DNA from: Lithobates sylvaticus
Taxonomy: Eukaryota; Chordata; Amphibia; Anura; Ranidae
DNA: 64,000 nucleotides
Direction of reading: 5' to 3'
Assembly (NCBI GenBank): GCA_028564925.1
Contig: CM053028.1
Location: forward strand, 629,448,995-629,512,994
Shown: positions 31,386 through 40,936 of the stretch, in pieces
Layout: each line of letters opens with the position of its first letter
How positions within the stretch are numbered: position 1 is the stretch's first letter
The notes under the pieces: model-generated
Database searches by the model: none
What the model saw: the letters and a program-made list of their open reading frames with translations, nothing else
Told to the model about the DNA's origin: nothing
Made by a program: the position numbers and the translations under genes

Positions 31386-32275
31386 CTATAAACTTTCATC
31401 TTTCAGCCAATCCTTGAGTGGATGGGCCTGCAGATTGCTGCAAAACTCTGACATCCAGGCGCCAGGGGCATCCTTTAAGTCAATCGTTTGCGTCAGTGGT
31501 GCAAATACTGCACTTCCTGAGCCCCGGTCATTCTAGCATGCAGTTTTAGTGAGTTTAGCCATATCGATGGCTTTTTTCACTTCAGGCTGCAGCCTTTTCG
31601 GCGACAGGGCTGCAAGTCGTTTTGGCCAAAGCCATAGTGATCTGCAGCAACAGTCTTCGATTGTAGCAGTGGGCATGATCGCGCTTGAAGGGTTGCGTCG
31701 CGGAAGATGACAGGTGTACTCCAGCCCCGCCTCGGGCTTGACCACCACGAACCGACTGGGGCGGCAGGGCGTGGGCCTGTTCCAGCGGACGTGATGTGCT
31801 CGCCTATACCTTCCACCCAGGCGGATGTTGCCGCACAGAAAGATGGGCACATCGGCGCCCAGGTCCAGTTGCAATGCGCTGGCAGCTCGCGCCGCGTCAG
31901 GTTCAACTGCCACAGGCGGTTCAGTGCGTTCAGGTCGATGCCGCATCCGACGAGCCCCGCCCCCATTCCCGGCCTGTCGCCGGCAGGCGCTTTTCCACGC
32001 CGATTGTGCACGCCCGCGCGGCAGCCGGTGGCCTGCTGCAGAGCCGTGCGGCCCGCACGATGAGATCGTTCGGCCAGGAAGTGCCATGCCCGACAGGGTC
32101 CTCGCGGGCTGATTCTGGCCGTCGCCACGCCATGTCGAAATGCAGCGTGTCATGCCAGTCCAACAGCAATGAAGACCGATTTGCAGAGGTGATAGCCATC
32201 GGCGCGGCGGCCGGTGATGTGGAGGAACAGGTTGAGCTTGGCCGGAGCCGGCACGTCGTGGAAGCGTAAGAGCTA
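31386..32275 (-). CDS. ispE: 4-diphosphocytidyl-2-C-methyl-D-erythritol kinase
   Basis: GHMP kinase of the non-mevalonate isoprenoid pathway. Blocks: [18 protein letters not shown] at the start (catalytic Lys), DGYHLC..., [10 protein letters not shown], a GMGGGSSDAA-type ATP loop (GSSDAAS readable), [24 protein letters not shown], and at the end [13 protein letters not shown]-type motif ([10 protein letters not shown] readable), then [21 protein letters not shown] at 31386. About 290 codons. The start codon region near 32275 (agcccatagctcttacgcttc) has no clean ATG and is approximate. Confidence 0.9.
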
Positions 32276-32346
32276 TGGGCTGGAGAGGATGAGGAAAAAG
32301 AGGCAGGTGCGGCAGCTGGGATGGAGCCACGCACGCCCGGCGGAAA

Positions 32347-32871
32347 TCAGGGTGTGTCGAGCACGATGCGCAGCGCGGCCCGCGGCTGCGGGTCATTGCG
32401 CCGGGCGGACAGCGGCCCCTGCTCCATGCGGGAGAGGTTCGACCTGCCAGCCTGCGGCTGCGGTGCGCCCGCCCTGCAGCCAGTCGAACAGGGCGGCAAT
32501 GGGCAGATCGCTGCGGTCAGCTCCTGCACCAGTGCCGGTAGCGAGTCCGAGGTCTTGCGCTCCTCGCCTTGTTGCAGCTTGCCTGTCCGGTTCCCCAGGC
32601 AGACGCGCCAGTGTCGAGCCCAGGGCTGTGAACAGCAGCAAGCTCGCCGCGCTGGGGGGTGCCCAGCAGCTCGAAGCCTGCGCTGAAGGATTGGGTTTGC
32701 GCAACTTCCACCTGCAGCTGCCAGCCGGCCCGCCCAGTGGCCTGCAGCGTGTGGGGCGGTTGCGTCGGCCTGCAGATGGCGGGGTGGCAGGGTACAGCGG
32801 CCAGGGCCAGCCAGTCGGCGGCGGCCGCCGTGGCGCACAGCTTGCCTGCGTGCAAGGGCGGGATGCGGCAA
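32347..32871 (-). CDS. lolB: Outer-membrane lipoprotein LolB
   Basis: LolB receives lipoproteins from LolA and inserts them in the outer membrane. The N-terminus is garbled but contains a hydrophobic stretch and a CATPTQPP-like lipobox exit; then WAGRLALQVE-like text, SFSAGFELLGTPQRGELA, LGSTLARL, and ERKTSDSLPALVQELT, IAALFDWLQGGRTAAAGWQV, DLSRMEQGPLSARR and a final RIVLDTP before TGA at 32347. About 175 codons. Its place between the TPR gene and ispE is the standard Burkholderiales order. Confidence 0.85.
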   Translation of the reverse strand: MPHPALARRQAVRHGGRRRLAGPGRCTLPPRHLQADATAPHAAGHWAGRLAAAGGSCANPILQRRLRAAGHPPARRACCCSQPWARHWRVCLGNRTGKLQQGEERKTSDSLPALVQELTAAICPLPPCSTGCRAGAPQPQAGRSNLSRMEQGPLSARRNDPQPRAALRIVLDTP

Positions 32872-32892
32872 TCCGGGGCACGGCGCGGTGGC

Positions 32893-34743
32893 TCAAAGCG
32901 AGACGCCCAGGCGGCGCAGGGTTTCGCGCAGGGTCGTGTTGTCAGGACTGGTGGCCAGGCCCTGGCGCCAGATCTTCTGCGCGCGTTCGCGATCACCCTT
33001 GGCCCAGAGCACTTCGCCCAGGTGTGCGGCGATCTCCGTCGGGGCGTGATGCGTAGGCGCTTTCGAGCAGCCTGAGGGCTTCGTCCAGGTCCCGCCCCGG
33101 CGGAATTTCTCCCAGGCAAGGCTGTCGGTGATGAAGGGGTCGCCAGGCGACATTTCCAGCGCCTTGCCGACGTGCTTTTCGGCTCATCCAGATGATGCCG
33201 CGTTCGGCGAAGGTAGCCCAGCGCGTTGTAGTCGTGCTGGAATCGGGCTGGCGCGCGATGATGCCGCGCAGCAGCCGCTCCATTTCATCATGCTTGCCAA
33301 TGCGCTCCGCCAGCAGGGCGGTGTCATAGGCGAGCTTCGGCGTATCTTCCGGGTCCTCTGCTTTTGCAACTCGGCCTGCAGCGCGTAGGCCTGTGCATTC
33401 TGATTAGGCATCGCGCAGCAGCTGCACTTCGGCCAGGCGCTTGAGCCGCTGCTGGCTGAGGCCGCTGGCGGGCACGGCCTCGATGAGGGCGCGGGCTTGC
33501 CTTGAGCTTGCCTGGCGCAGCGAGCAGGGCGGCACGGCGCGCCTGCACCCCTCAACAGATTGGGCGCGTCGTCGATGCGGCGCAGCAGGGCGTCGGCCTC
33601 GGCGAACTTGCCCCGCTTTTCTGCAATGAACTCTGGGACTGCAGCAGGTAGTACTGGGACTGGCCCGCACTGCGCGCCACACCGGCCTGGGAATCTGCGC
33701 ACGAGCTTGCCGAAGGCTCTCGGTGGACGCCTGGGCTGCGATCCACGTCGGTTGGGACTGCATGCTGCAGCGCGGCCAGGGTGGCCCAGGCTTCGGTCGT
33801 AGTCTCCCCGGGTGGAGTCCACGGTGATGGAGACCAGTTGCTGGCGGCCTCGTCCAGGCGCGCTGCTGGCCTGCAGCACGCGGGCAATTTGGCCATGCGC
33901 ATCTGGTAGCTGAAGGGTACTTGGCTAGGTAGCGTTTGACGATGGGCTCCCGCCCTCGGGCATGCCGGCTTCCAGCAGCTCCATGGACAGCAGGGCCACG
34001 GGGCCGGGTGTCGGGTGTCAGCGCCTGTGCCTTTTGCACGGCCACTGCATGGCGGGCAGCCTTCTGCCCGGCGCCCTAGGCGCATGTGGCCGATGGAGCC
34101 CAGGCCTAGCGGGCCGCTGGCCGGGGTTGTCGGTCTCGCCCGGCCATGGCCTGCTCGTACCACATCGCCGTCCAGGGCCTTGTCGGCTGGCGTTGTTGTA
34201 GAGCTGGTGATGCCCAGGTAGGTGGCGGGCTTGGGGGCGCAGGCGTGGCCCTCGATCTCCCGCTTGAGATAGCTGCCGGTATCGGCGATGCGGTTTCAGT
34301 GCCACCAGGATCTGAAGCACGAAGCGGTTGCGTTCCGCGGGACTGGGGAAAGGCGTCGACGCCAAGGCGCGGGCGTTGGCCAGTGCGCGCTCGCCGGAGC
34401 GCGACTGCAGCGCGCATCGCTCGGTGCACCGCGCCGGTACACAAGCCTGCTCGCTGCCGCAGTGGTGCGAGCGGCCCTCCATTGCGATCATGGCCTGGGC
34501 GTCGCCCAGCGCACCTTGGCTGGCGGCGATTTACGCCGACCAGGATCTCGTAGACAGCTCGGCGTTGAGGGCGGCGCGAATCGTCCTCCGCAGAGGCGGC
34601 GGCGGACGAGGAGAGGTTCGGGGGATTCCGTCTCGATGGTGGCTGCGGTCTTGCCTGGGAGTGCCCATGGACAGTGGCGGAACCATGCCCAGGGCTGCTG
34701 CCACGGCAAGTCCTGAAGGCGAAGGCGATGATCCATCGAACAT
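32893..34743 (-). CDS. Tetratricopeptide-repeat protein
   Basis: Long TPR protein of about 610 codons, start MFDGSSPSPSGLAVAAALGM at 34743, a signal-like hydrophobic stretch. Near residue 55 comes AALNAELFYEILVGEIAASQ, the conserved N-terminal block of this family, then LAKYPSATRCAWPN-type TPR text and many Ala/Leu-rich helical repeats. The C-terminus shows EMSPGDPFITDSLAWEKFRR, APTEIAAHLGEVLWAKGDRE and RQGLATSPDNTTLRETLRRL, with clear TPR periodicity, before TGA at 32893. The family precedes lolB throughout Burkholderiales; envelope role assumed, mechanism unknown. Divergent from mutM with 52 bp between. Confidence 0.85.
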
Positions 34744-34795
34744 AATATCGAAGCCCAGACCACATTTCGCACAACTACAGCACAACCCGGATCGC

Positions 34796-35625
34796 ATGCC
34801 TGAATTGCCAGAGTAGAAGTCACGCGGCGCGCTTTTGCCGCGCAGATCGCCGGAGCGCGCATTGAATCGTGGCCTTGGGCAAGCCCTTGCGTGGCCGTTG
34901 GGCATGCCCCCGAGCTGCTGGCCGGGCGCGATGTGCACGGCGTGCGCCGGCGCGGCAAAGTATCTGATGATGGAGCTGAGCGAGGGCCTGCTGATGCTGC
35001 ACCTGGGCTGTCGGGCAGCCTGCGTTTGTGGCCCCCCCCCCCTGAAAGCACCGCTGGGGCCAGCATGGAACGCATGACCATTTCGACCTGCAGACAGCAA
35101 GGGCCTGCTGCGGCTGCATGATCGCGGCGCTTTGGTGCGGTGATGTATGTGGCGGCCGAGAGCGATCCTGGGCGCGCAGGCTGCTGGACCATCTGGGGAT
35201 GGAGCCGCTGATGACAGTTCTCGGTTCGAGACCTTCCGGGCCGGCCTGATGGCCAGCCGCACGCCCATCAAGCAAATTGCTGCTGACGGCAGCAGTGGTC
35301 GTGGGCGTGGGGCAATATCTATGCGTCCGAGGTGCTGTTTATGGCGCGCATCGCGCCCACGCAGCCGGCCTGCGAGGTCGGGCCGCGCAAGGTGCGCCGG
35401 TTGTTCGAGGAGATCCGCCGCGTGCTGGCCTGGCGGGTGAGAGCAGGGGCGGCACGACGCTGCGCGATTTCTCCGCGCCCGACGGCATTGGCTGTCCACT
35501 TCAGCTGCAGGCCAAGGTCATAAGGCCGCGAAGGTCCTGCCCTGCACGCATTGCGGCTCGCCCGTGCAAAATGCTGCGCCAGGTGGCAGCGCAGCACCTA
35601 CTTCTTGCGCGCTGGTGCCAGATAG
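34796..35625 (+). CDS. mutM: Formamidopyrimidine-DNA glycosylase
   Basis: Base-excision repair enzyme removing 8-oxoguanine. It starts MPELPE, which after Met removal gives the catalytic N-terminal Pro and Glu. FAAQIAGARIESW, GRDVHGVRRRGKYLMM-like text, ELSEGLLMLHLGxSGSLR, RTPIKQLLL, VVVGVGNIYASEVLF, and the C-terminal zinc finger CTHCGSPVQ...TYFCARCQ-like text complete the family. About 272 codons. An early stop after the sixth codon is a base error (E missing one base). The last bases are uncertain; TAG at 35623 is the likely stop. Confidence 0.93.
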
Positions 35626-35982
35626 GCGGGATGATCGCTTCAAAAAAACGGAGCGAATTCTAAACGTCTCGTAACGCCTGTTGCGGCTGCATTGGGGAGG
35701 TCCCGCGAAGCTATTTGCAGAAAACGCGCCTGTTTCTTTAAATTTCAGGCACCAACCGTGAAGATTGATGTGTGAAATAATTGTTTCATTTGTAAATGAA
35801 ACGATATTTTGCCCGTAATCCCCCCCGTTCCATGGGGCCGGCCCTTGGGGCGCCGCAAGCAGGCAAAACGGGGCGACGGTGCTATATTTTGAAGAGAACA
35901 GCATCACGCTTGCGGCCGCAATGTCGAGGCGATCATAGGCATCGGCAGACATTGGCGATGCAATGGCGGGGGAAACACGTGG
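35626..35982. other. Intergenic region with one palindrome, no gene
   Basis: About 360 bp, lower in G+C than its surroundings between 35730 and 35810. No frame with family features was found. It must include the promoter of the dynamin-like gene. The palindrome at 35783-35802 is listed separately. Confidence 0.5.
35783..35802. promoter_or_regulatory. Perfect 9-bp palindrome, operator-like
   Basis: gtttcattt and aaatgaaac flank two bases (gtttcatttgtaaatgaaac), a perfect 20-bp dyad in an AT-rich patch. The form fits a dimeric repressor operator better than a terminator because there is no GC stem or T tract. The regulator is unknown. Confidence 0.4.
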
Positions 35983-36142
35983 GACCCAACATTCAACGAG
36001 CAATTCGACAGCCCGGCGCATGGCGCCGCGCGCTTTGCGCAGCAATTGCATGCGATGCGCCGAATGGCTGCAGTCCGAGGAGCCTGCAGGATGTCGCGGT
36101 TTTGCCGGAGCGGCTGCCGCGCGGCTGCAGCGGCTGGAATGT

Positions 36143-36189
<47 letters not shown>

Positions 36190-38044
36190 TTATTTGGTGC
36201 CGTGGGGACAAGGTCATGGCCCCGTGGCCTCGTTGGCCGAATTCTCGCGCGGCAAGTCCGAATTGATCAATGCGGTCTTTTTCGCCACTTATGGCCGCCG
36301 CCTCATGCGCGGCCAGCGCAGGGCGCACGACCATGTGCCCCCGCCGAACTGGGCTGGGAAGCCGAGCTGCAGCCACCTGCGCCTGCTGCCCATCGATACG
36401 CGCGAATCGCTGGAAAGCCTGGGCCAGTGGCGCGCCCGTCCCGAGGCCCTGGCTGCAACTGCCGCTCGACGTGACAATGCCCAGCAGATCGCCGACACGC
36501 TGGCCAAGGTGCCGAAGTGCGGCAGGTTTCCGTGGAACTGGCGCGGACCTGGGCTTCTGGCATGACGTGGACCAGGCGGGCAATCCCTTCGTGGATGAGC
36601 AGGGCTGGTCGAGGTGCCCTGTGCGCCATGCGCTGATCAACATGCCCCCACCCCCTGCTCAAGCAGGGCTGGTGATTCTGGATACGCCCGCGCCTGAATG
36701 CCGTGGGCGCCGAGCCCGAGCTGACCGTCAACCTGATCCCCCCCCAGGCCCATGCCGTGGTCTTCGTGCTGGCGGCCGATACCGGCGTGACCAAGTCCGA
36801 TCTGGCCATCTGGCGCGACCATTGCTTCCGCCCGATGAGGCTTCCGGCCAGCAGCGCTGGCCGACTCCCGCCTGTGGTGCTCACAAGATAGACACGCTCT
36901 GGACAGCCTGAGTTCGCGTCGCAGGTGCAGGCCCAGCTGCAGCGCCTGCGCCAGGAGTCGGCACAGATGCTGGGCCTGCCATGGAGCGAGGTGCTGCCCG
37001 TGTCGGCGCAAAAAGGGCCTGGTGGCCAAGGTCTCCCTCCCAGCAACGATGCGCTGCTGCAGGCCAGCGGACTGCCCGTTTTCGAGAACAGCTGGCCGAG
37101 GGCATCATGGGCCAGCGCCAGAAGGTGCTGCAGACGGCCGTCAGGGCCAATGTGCAGCAGTTGCATGGTCGAGGTATGGAGCGCCGTGCTTCAACATCCG
37201 CCGCCGCGACCTGGACGACCAGATGCCGAGCTGCGCAGCCTGCGCGGCAAGAATGCCAGCGTCATCGCATCCATGCGCCACCGCATCGAGAGCGAGCAGC
37301 AGGATTTCGATGCCAGCGCCGCCAGGATCCAGGCCGTGCGGCTGGTGCACATGCGCATGCTGCGCGACATCTTCCGCCAGCTGGGCTCTCCAGCGCGCTC
37401 AAGCAGGAGCTGGTCGACTCAAGGAAGCGCTGGAGCAGCGCGGCCTGAAGCTGGGCTGCCCGCCCCGCAAGGTCTATGCCGAAACCTTCGAGCGCCTGCG
37501 CACCGTGGCGACCCGGGCCCAGACGCAGGCCGGAGAGATCCAGTCCATGCTGGGCGCGACCTTCAAGGAGCTCAATGCCGAGTTCGGCTTCTCGTGCAGG
37601 CTCCGGCCCAGCTGGAACTGGCCGAGTTCGGCGCCGACCTGCAGCGCATCGAGGCAGCTACACCAGTACCTGGCCTGGGCCACGCGCTCAGGCGCAGCAA
37701 TCCTGCGTTTGCGCAGCGCCCTGATCAAGGCGCTGGCGATGCGGTTGCGCACGGTGTACGAGTCTGCGGCCAACGACGTGGACATGTGGAGCAAATCCGC
37801 CACGGCCCAGCTCGATGCCCAATTGAAGGAGCGCAAGCGCAGCTTTGCCCGCCGCATCGAAGCGGTGGACGCATACAGAATGCGGCCTCGGCCTGGTGGA
37901 AGCATTGCCGAGATCGAGACCGCCGACGAACAGCTCACGGCCTTGCAGCTGCAGCTGGGGCAGGCCACCATGGAATGCTGCAACCCTGTCGCCACGCCCG
38001 CCTTCCCGGCCTGGCCCAAAGGCTGCCACAGGAAATTTCACTGA
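35983..38044 (+). CDS. Dynamin-like large GTPase
   Basis: Bacterial dynamin-family protein of about 650-690 codons. The N-terminus (TFNEQFDS, GAWRRALC, MAEWLQSE) is split by errors. The P-loop region reads AEFSRGKSELINAVFFATYG (G1), then MCP.ELGWEA (switch), ALINMPxPLLKQGLVILDTP (G3), VNLIP, AHAVVFVLAADTGVTKSDLA, a KIDTLW-containing G4 (expected NKID), VSAQKGL (G5) and a long helical C-terminal half: NASVIASMRHRIESEQQDF, MLRDIFRQL, LGATFKELNAEFGFS, ERKRSFARRIEAVD. Cytoplasmic, membrane-remodelling by family. The 42-C run at 36145-36186 replaces coding sequence just before G1. Stop TGA at 38042 (or 38058). Confidence 0.88.
36145..36186 (+). repeat. C homopolymer, 42 bases, inside the dynamin-like gene
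   Basis: An unbroken run of 42 C lies where the helix before the GTPase P-loop should be encoded. Flanking protein blocks on both sides match the family, so the run stands in place of ordinary codons and is almost certainly a basecalling or consensus artefact. Confidence 0.9.
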
Positions 38045-38073
38045 CTGCTTGATATCTTGACCTTTCCTCTCGA

Positions 38074-39135
38074 TTGCCACGCCCCGTCGTGCAGTGGCAG
38101 GCGTCGCATGGACGCAATCACCTGCCCTGGCAGCATGACGCGCGATCCCTACCGCGTCTGGCTCTCCGAAATCATGCTGCAGCAGACCCAGGTGAGTACC
38201 CGTGCTGGGCTACTTCCAGCGCTTTCTCGATGCCTTCCCCGATGTCGCCAGCCTGCGGCCGACCGCAGGACGCGGTGCTGGCGCTGTGGAGCGGCCTGGG
38301 CTACGACAGCCGCGCGCGCACCCTGCACCGCTGTGCCCAGGCCGTGGTTCAGGACTGGTGGTGGTGCCTTTCCAGCGAGGGCCGAGGATCTGGCCACGCT
38401 GCCCGGCATAGGCCGGTCCACGGCGGGCGCCATCGCCTCCTTTGCTTTTCGAGCGTGTGCCCATCCTCGATGCCAACGTGCGGCGTGTGCTCACGCGCGA
38501 GCTGGCCTTCGATGCGGATCTGGCTGTTGCCAGGAATGAGCGCGAACTGTGGGACCTGGCCAGCAGCTGTGCCCCACCGAGGATCTGCAGCAGGCCAATG
38601 CCCCGCTTTAAACCCAGGTCCTGATGGACCTGGGTGCCACCATCGGCACGCGCGCAAGCCCAGCTGCCTGGTCTGTCCGCTGCAGCCGCAGTGCCGCGCG
38701 GCGCGCTTTGGCAAATCCCGAAAATTATCCCCGTTGCGAACGCGCAAGCTCAAGCGCAGTGTCCGAGGCCTGGTGGCTGCTGATCGCCGTGGACGGGCAA
38801 GGCCGCGTCTGGCTGGAGCGCCGTCCGCAGCAGGGCATCTGGGCGGGGCTTTATGCGCCGCCCGTGTTCAACGGGCGCGAGGCGCTGGAGCAGGCGGCGG
38901 CACAGCATTGGCCAGGAGCGGCACCCCTGGATGGACCGATCTGCCCGCCTTCCTGCATGTGCTCACCCACCGCGATCTGCACTGCATCCGGTGCGCGTGC
39001 GCTTTGCAGGGCGTCGGCATGCGATGCCGCCACGCCGGACGGCCTCAGGGCTGCTGGGCCGATGCCGGAGCCTGGGCCGACATGGCCTGCCAGCCCCGGT
39101 GCGCAAGCTGCATGGATGCGCAGTTCGCGGGCTGA
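38074..39135 (+). CDS. mutY: A/G-specific adenine DNA glycosylase
   Basis: Removes adenine mispaired with 8-oxoguanine, working with MutM. Start is TTG 38074 (PRPVVQWQASHGRNHLPWQ), 30 bp after the dynamin-like gene. Blocks: DPYRVWLSEIMLQQTQV, FLDAFPDVASL, DAVLALWSGLGYDSRAR, LATLPGIGRSTAGAIASF (helix-hairpin-helix), VPILDANVRRVLTRELAF (catalytic Asp), MDLGAT, the CxxxxxxCxxCPLQPQC iron-sulfur cluster (CLVCPLQPQC readable), then the Nudix-like C-terminal domain with WWLLIAVDGQGRVWLERRPQ and GIWAGLYAPPVF. TGA at 39133. About 352 codons. Confidence 0.93.
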   Translation: MPRPVVQWQASHGRNHLPWQHDARSLPRLALRNHAAADPGEYPCWATSSAFSMPSPMSPACGRPQDAVLALWSGLGYDSRARTLHRCAQAVVQDWWWCLSSEGRGSGHAARHRPVHGGRHRLLCFSSVCPSSMPTCGVCSRASWPSMRIWLLPGMSANCGTWPAAVPHRGSAAGQCPALNPGPDGPGCHHRHARKPSCLVCPLQPQCRAARFGKSRKLSPLRTRKLKRSVRGLVAADRRGRARPRLAGAPSAAGHLGGALCAARVQRARGAGAGGGTALARSGTPGWTDLPAFLHVLTHRDLHCIRCACALQGVGMRCRHAGRPQGCWADAGAWADMACQPRCASCMDAQFAG

Positions 39136-39157
39136 GGCCACGGCCGGCCCGGCTTGG

Positions 39158-39399
39158 CTAGAACCTGCGGCGCGGCAGCAGCAGGGCGCATCGCAGCAGC
39201 ATCCAGGCCAGCCACTGCTCCCCGCGCGCCGGGCGTGCGGCCTGGCGCGTGCGGTGCGTCGGCAATGTGCAGGCGCAGTGAGCAAGGGCATGGCGGTCCC
39301 CGCTTTGCACGGCCTGTTGCAGGCCTGCTCGCAGCGCTGGCGCTCCAGCGCCTGATTGTCCGGGCTGCGGATATCGCTGATGGCGGTGATGGTGCTCAT
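39158..39399 (-). CDS. Small protein of unknown family overlapping creD
   Basis: About 80 codons from ATG 39399, which overlaps the creD stop (ATGA). The start is MSTITAISDIRSPDNQALER, followed by a Cys-containing middle (CEQACNRPCKAGTAMPLL in the uncorrected frame) and, after a frame slip, a basic C-terminus WLAWMLLRCALLLPRRRF whose LLRCALLL could be a short membrane-seeking helix. I do not recognise a family. Translational coupling suggests it belongs to the cre regulon. Length and tail are uncertain because of base errors. Confidence 0.5.
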
Positions 39400-40825
39400 G
39401 GCTGCAGCGCTCCCACGGTGGGTGGGGTGCCCGCGCCTTCACTGGAGCGGTCGCCAAACCTGCCGCCGAAGGCATACAGTCCACATGCCGCGTGCAGACC
39501 AAGATCAGGGCCAGCACCGCGAACAGCGCGATCGATCCCACGATGAGCGCGCTTTGCTCCCAGTTGCAGCAGCACGTACAGCAGGCCGTAGAGTGCGGCG
39601 ATGCCCGCCGCAAACGGCAGGCCGCGGCGCAGGCTGCCAGGATGTGGCTGGCGTAGTAGGCCAGCAGCAGCACGCAGGCGAGGCGGCAATGCCGTAGGCG
39701 CTGGCAAATCCCATGTGCTCCGACAGGCTGATCAGCAGCAGGAAGAAGCTGCACAGCGCCGATCCCACCAGCAGGTACTGGATGGGATGCACGCGCAGCT
39801 GCTTGAGCACCTCGAACAGGCCGACGGCCACGAAGGTCAGTACCACGATGAGCAGGCCGTACTTGGTGGCGCGGTCGCTCAACGAGTAGGCGTTGATGGG
39901 GTCCACGAAGTCCGTATCCAGCGATTCCAGGCAAGGGCCCGCTGTTGGGGGCATGGGGCGGTGGCCGCGTATTCCTCCATGTCGCGGCGGCATGGCTGGC
40001 ACAGCGGCTGCTGGTCAGTGAAGGACTGGCGTGCGGATGAAGCCAGGGCCGAGAGTTCCAAGCTGGCTTCGAAGCCCTTGTCGCTGATCTCCCGCCGGTT
40101 GGGCAGAAAAAGCTGCCACCGAACGAGGGATGGGGCCAGTCGGCCGACAACTGGACCTGGCTGTGGCTGCCCAGCGGCACGAAGGCCAGCTTTTCGGTGC
40201 CCACCAGTTTCCGGGAATCTTCAGTCAAGGGGCCCGTCCTTCTTGAGCAGGGCCGGCGCCAGTTCCGCCTGCAGGCCCCTGCGAGTAGCGCTCCAGTGAT
40301 GTGCGGGGCCCACGTCCAGGCTCTTGCATCGGCTTCGATGTGCCGAGCGTATGCCGCGCGGATCGGTGAGCGACAGCGCCACCCGCAGTGCGCCGCAGCG
40401 CACGGTCTGGTTGGCCGCCGTGTCGATGGAGGGCTTTTTCCAGGTACTGGGCGCGTTCGTGAAGCTGGCGCTGATGCTGTCCTGCATGGCATAGGTGCTG
40501 ACCTGGTGCAGGCCGCGCGAGCGCTCCACCTTGCGCGCCGTTGGCCTGGTGGCGCAGTTGGTCGGGCAGCAGCATGCGCTGGAACTGGCGCGTGGTCCAT
40601 TCGGTCTTGGCTGCCCTTTTTCCTCGCCCGTGGTTCGGTGCAGTTTTGCACCAGCACCGGGCCCATCAGCGTCTGGCGGCCAGCCGGCTGGCGACACGCC
40701 CTGCCGGCGTTGTCGCGGTTGCGTATGCGGTCCCGCACCACGTCGTGTATCAGGCCCAGGCCCAGCATCAAAAGGCCCAGCATGACCAGCAGGGCCACGC
40801 CTTGGCAAGCAGTCGGTTCTTTCAT
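39396..40825 (-). CDS. creD: CreD family inner-membrane protein
   Basis: Envelope protein of the CreBC regulon, about 475 codons. ATG 40825 (MKEPTACQGVALLVMLGLLM) has gggag 5 bases upstream and opens with a membrane helix; a GTG two codons earlier is possible. A periplasmic domain follows (TLMGPVLV, FVPLGSHSQVQLSADWPHPS, FGGSF). Then the conserved core FVDPINAYSLSDRATKYGLL, VVLTFVAVGLFEVL, RVHPIQYLLVGSALCSFFLL and LISLSEHMGFASAYGIA, the diagnostic CreD block, several more helices and ALILVCTRHVDWYAF-like text. TGA at 39396. Downstream of creC in the same direction. Confidence 0.9.
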
Positions 40826-40936
40826 TTCCACTCCCGTTCGTTGATCGTGGACGCAGTCTGGGGCAGGGGGCTGTGTGGCCGGATGAAGTGTGTGAAGCGG
40901 GTTGTGAAGTCGGATTCGCAGGGCCGATAGGGCGCG

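Noticed and set aside
35332-35663. Alternative mutM end at 35663 in another frame
   Set aside because: The zinc-finger frame followed through the final cysteines meets TAG at 35623; the later stop belongs to a shifted frame.
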